Below, in pieces: positions 61,417 through 64,000 of a DNA stretch of 64,000 nucleotides. Under the pieces are notes generated by a model, which was not told the origin of the DNA, searched no databases, and was given only the letters and a program-made list of their open reading frames with translations. How positions within the stretch are numbered: position 1 is the first letter of the stretch; each line of letters begins with the position of its first letter. Both the position numbers and the translations under genes were made by a program. This stretch comes from Lysobacter sp. ISL-50 (lineage in GTDB: Bacteria > Pseudomonadota > Gammaproteobacteria > Xanthomonadales > Xanthomonadaceae), in contig NZ_JAGGRI010000034.1 in the NCBI RefSeq assembly GCF_018612875.1, positions 1-64,000 of the forward strand, read 5' to 3'.

Positions 61417-62451
61417 TCAGGCAGTTTTCTCGGCCGCGCTTGCGGCTTGAGCTGGCGACGTAGACGCACGTCGAGGGTCGTGTTGCGAAACAGGCGATGC
61501 GTACGGCGGCCGGCGCTGCGCATCGAGTTGCAGCAGCTCGCGCGCCTGGGCGGCGTCGCGGTGCATCTGCGTGGTCAGCGAGGCCAGGTCGGGGAACTTG
61601 AGCTCGGCGCGCAGGTGGGCGACGAATTCGACCTCGATCCTGCGACCGTACAGGTCGCCGTCGAAATCGAACAGATGCGCTTCCAGCAGCGGCTCCACCC
61701 CGGCCACGGTCGGCCGCGTGCCCAGGCTCGACACCGACGGCCAGGGCTGGTCCCCGACGCCGTGCACCCAGGTGGCGTAGATGCCGGACAAGGCCGGCGT
61801 CTTGCCGCCGAAGCGCAGGTTGGCGGTTGGAAAGCCCAGGGTGCGGCCGAGCTGCTTGCCGTGCACGACATGCCCGCCGATCGCATAAGGGCGGCCGAGC
61901 AGCCGCGCCGCGGCGGTGAAATCGCCGGCCAGGATGGTTTCGCGAATGCGGGTGCTGGACACGCGCTCGCCGTCCAGGTGCACGGGTTCGATTTCGTGCG
62001 CGCTGAAGCCGGCGCTTTCGCCCATCCGCCGCAGCAGCGCGATATCGCCGCCGCGCGCCTTGCCGAAACGGAACTCCGGGCCGACCCAGACTTCGCGCGC
62101 GGCCAATCGCCGGACCAGCACGCGCTCGACGAATTCTTCCGCGCTCAGGCCGCTCAGCCGCTTGTTGAACCGCAGCAGGCCGACCTGATCGGCGTCCAGC
62201 GCCAACAGCCCCTCGGCCTTGGCGCGCGGCAACAGCAGCCGCGGCGGCGGCGCGCCGGGGGCGAAGAATTCACGCGGCAACGGCTCGAAACTCAGCGCGA
62301 CCGCGGGCAAGCCCAGCGCGCGCGCGCGCGAAACCGTGTGGCGCACCAGCGCGCGATGCCCGAGATGCAGGCCATCGAAGGCGCCGATACATACCACACT
62401 GCCGTGCGGGCAACGCGGCCCGCTATCGACGTCACGAAACAGCCTGCTCAT
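61417..62451 (-). CDS. ribF: Bifunctional riboflavin kinase/FAD synthetase RibF
   Basis: 344 residues. The N-terminal adenylyltransferase ([25 protein letters not shown]) makes FAD from FMN, and the C-terminal riboflavin kinase ([25 protein letters not shown]) makes FMN. The disordered C-terminus ([13 protein letters not shown]) is normal. ATG at 62451 (MSRLFRDV) fits the family; an ATG 39 bp upstream is possible. Upstream of ileS. Confidence 0.95.
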   Translation of the reverse strand: MSRLFRDVDSGPRCPHGSVVCIGAFDGLHLGHRALVRHTVSRARALGLPAVALSFEPLPREFFAPGAPPPRLLLPRAKAEGLLALDADQVGLLRFNKRLSGLSAEEFVERVLVRRLAAREVWVGPEFRFGKARGGDIALLRRMGESAGFSAHEIEPVHLDGERVSSTRIRETILAGDFTAAARLLGRPYAIGGHVVHGKQLGRTLGFPTANLRFGGKTPALSGIYATWVHGVGDQPWPSVSSLGTRPTVAGVEPLLEAHLFDFDGDLYGRRIEVEFVAHLRAELKFPDLASLTTQMHRDAAQARELLQLDAQRRPPYASPVSQHDPRRASTSPAQAASAAEKTA

Positions 62452-62512
62452 CAAGATTCTGGCGTGGGAGCCCGGGCTGACCCGGGACATGCTCGGAGGA
62501 TTGGGGGCGAGA

Positions 62513-62583
62513 AATGAGTTCAGAGGAGTGAGGAGTGAGTAAAAGCCCAGCTTTTCTCGTTTCTCACCCCTCTGAACTCACTG
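62513..62583. repeat. GAGGAGTGAG-type inverted repeat between murJ and ribF
   Basis: GAGTTCAGAGGAGTGAGGAG and 'tctcacccctctgaactc' pair as an 18-bp imperfect stem with an internal CCCAGCTTTTCTC loop. Fourth member of the family at 37982, 40940 and 57838. Confidence 0.75.
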
Positions 62584-62685
62584 CTAGCCCTGAAGTATAG
62601 CCGCCGCCCGCAAGTCTCAACGGCACCGGCAACGGTCAATCGCCGACGATGGCGGCGGCGGGCCGCCATCGCCGCGGCGATGGCC

Positions 62686-64000
62686 TCAGTGGCCGCGCAG
62701 ATCGCGCAGGCGGATGCCCTGCAGCCACAGCAGCGCACCGTAGGCGCCGCCGCCGGCGCCGACCACCACCGCCAGTTTGATCAGGCGCTCCCACCACGGC
62801 CACACGGTCCAGCCCTGCCACAGCCACAGCAGGCTCAGCACCACCACCGTCATGGCCACGCTGGCCACGCCGATCTGGCGCAGGAACCGGCCCCAGCCCG
62901 GCTGGCGCCGATAGACCTTGGCCCGGCGCAGATACCAGGCCAGCTGCAGCGCGTTGGTCCAGCCGGCGATCGCGATCGCCGCCGCCAGGCAGGCATGCGC
63001 GCCGGGGATTTCGCCCAGGGCTTCGCGCGGATCGCCGCCGGTCTTGGCCAGCGCGGCTTGGCCGGCGTCGGTCAGATACAGCGCCGCCAGCAGCAGGAGC
63101 ACGGTCGAAGCCAGGTTCACCAGCACCGACACCACCGCCGACTTGACCGGCGTCTTGGTGTCCTGGCGCGAATAGAACGCCGGCGCCAGCACTTTCACCA
63201 GCAAGAACGCCGGCACCGCGGTGGATTGCGCCATCAGGCTCAGGCGGATCATCTCGGTGTCGTGCGCATGCAGTCGCCCGTACTGGAACAAGGCCGCGAT
63301 CAAGGCCTCGGCGCACAGCACCAGACCCAGGCAGGCCGGCACGCCGATCAGCAGGCACAGGCGGAAGCCCCAATCCAGCCCCTTCGAATAACCGTCGGTG
63401 TCGGTGGCGGCATGGCGCTTGGACAAGTGCGGCAGGATCACCGTGCCGATCGCCACGCCGAACATGCCCAGCGGGAATTCGAGCAGGCGATCGGTCAGGT
63501 ACAGCCAGCTCACGCTGCCGACGATCAGGAACGAGGCCAGCGCCGTGTTCAGCAGCAGATTGACCTGGGCCACCGAGGAGCCGAACAAGGTCGGCACCAT
63601 CAGCCGCATGATCTTGCGCACGCCCTGATGCGTCCCGCCCCAGCGCGGCCGCGGCAACAGCCCGAGCTTGGCCAGCGCCGGCAGTTGGAACGCCAGTTGC
63701 AGGATGCCGGCGAAGAACACGCCCCAGGCCAGCGCCAGCACCGGGTTGACGTTGAACGGCTGGGTCAGCGGCACCGCGCACACCGCCGCGGCGATCATCG
63801 AGAGGTTCAGCAGCACCGGCGACAGGGCCGGGATCGCGAATTTCTCGTAGCTGTTGAGGATGCCGCCGGCCAGCGAGGCCAGCGAGATGAACAAGGCGTA
63901 CGGGAAGGTGATCTGCAGCATCTGCGTCGCCAGCCGGTACTGCTCGCTCAACGGGTCCCAGCCCGGGGCGAACAACTGCATGACCCAGGGCGCGGCCAGC
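62686..64000 (-). CDS. murJ: Lipid II flippase MurJ (partial, 5' end outside window)
   Basis: Polytopic membrane protein (at least 438 codons seen, ~11 helices) of the MATE/MOP superfamily that flips lipid II for peptidoglycan synthesis. Recognised by LASLAGGILNSYEKFAIPALSPVLLN, ILPHLSKRHA and MAQSTAVPAFLLVKVLAPAFYSRQDTKTPVK. The start lies beyond base 64000; an in-frame ATG at 63981 is internal. Ends 235 bp before ribF. Confidence 0.93.
   Translation of the reverse strand, partial: LAAPWVMQLFAPGWDPLSEQYRLATQMLQITFPYALFISLASLAGGILNSYEKFAIPALSPVLLNLSMIAAAVCAVPLTQPFNVNPVLALAWGVFFAGILQLAFQLPALAKLGLLPRPRWGGTHQGVRKIMRLMVPTLFGSSVAQVNLLLNTALASFLIVGSVSWLYLTDRLLEFPLGMFGVAIGTVILPHLSKRHAATDTDGYSKGLDWGFRLCLLIGVPACLGLVLCAEALIAALFQYGRLHAHDTEMIRLSLMAQSTAVPAFLLVKVLAPAFYSRQDTKTPVKSAVVSVLVNLASTVLLLLAALYLTDAGQAALAKTGGDPREALGEIPGAHACLAAAIAIAGWTNALQLAWYLRRAKVYRRQPGWGRFLRQIGVASVAMTVVVLSLLWLWQGWTVWPWWERLIKLAVVVGAGGGAYGALLWLQGIRLRDLRGH

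Noticed and set aside
57713-61450. 1245-codon plus-strand frame opposite lspA and ileS
   Set aside because: It spans two recognisable minus-strand genes and has repetitive Val/Ala/His/Arg composition.

Overview
The window is chromosomal DNA of a high-GC gammaproteobacterium, most likely Lysobacter or a close relative in the Xanthomonadaceae. The case rests on gene order (lexA-recA-recX-alaS-csrA; ffh / rpsP-rimM-trmD-rplS; murJ-ribF-ileS-lspA-ispH), on a lexA operator of the Xanthomonas type (TTAGTAGTATTACTACTAA), on two TonB-dependent receptors, and on dispersed palindromes of the GGGGCTGAAGCCCC kind. The species assignment is an inference.

Layout. 1-4.5 kb: a repeat-rich leader, the kdpDE potassium two-component pair, and a DUF6717 protein. 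4.7-12 kb: two tRNAs (Arg-ACG, Ser-GCU) on the minus strand, csrA, alaS, recX (with a very long extra N-terminus), recA and lexA, then a divergent MarR-GNAT fusion. 12.4-22.2 kb: a CinA amidohydrolase, a TonB receptor, a decayed arginase fragment, an amino-acid permease, and a TonB receptor overlapping a DUF1624/HGSNAT-like membrane protein. 22.7-35.8 kb: mutS, a tandem triplication of the mutS/downstream-gene junction, a membrane-anchored ClpB-like AAA+ ATPase, katG, a DUF937 protein, an Hsp15-like S4 protein, a 263-bp tandem duplication and a MATE exporter. 35.8-42 kb: rplS-trmD-rimM-rpsP, ffh, and a CcsA-type protein followed by a CPBP-protease remnant. 42.2-47.4 kb: an EmrAB/TolC-type tripartite efflux cluster (MarR, NodT-type outer-membrane factor, HlyD adaptor, DHA2 pump). 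47.5-51 kb: the least conventional region, a HypX/HoxX-type protein flanked by two small exported cysteine-rich peptides, then a membrane-anchored glutaredoxin. 51-57 kb: a PAP2-like membrane protein, radA, small genes, a VOC protein with a premature stop, tRNA-Thr(CGU) and a cation:proton antiporter. 56.8-64 kb: ispH, lspA, ileS, ribF and murJ, the last running off the window end.

Most of the window is housekeeping: DNA repair (SOS, mismatch, RadA), translation (three synthetase/tRNA blocks, the ribosomal operon, SRP), envelope biogenesis (LspA, MurJ, IspH) and stress defence (KatG, efflux). The strongest candidate for an undescribed system is the HypX / twin Cys-peptide / exported glutaredoxin neighbourhood. 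The two peptides share exactly the same cysteine spacing (C-x3-C-x6-C-x9-C-x6-C-x3-C-x-C), and no hydrogenase structural or maturation gene other than hypX is present in the 64 kb. Second is the triplicated mutS/clp junction, which creates two truncated 41-codon membrane-anchor reading frames upstream of the intact gene.
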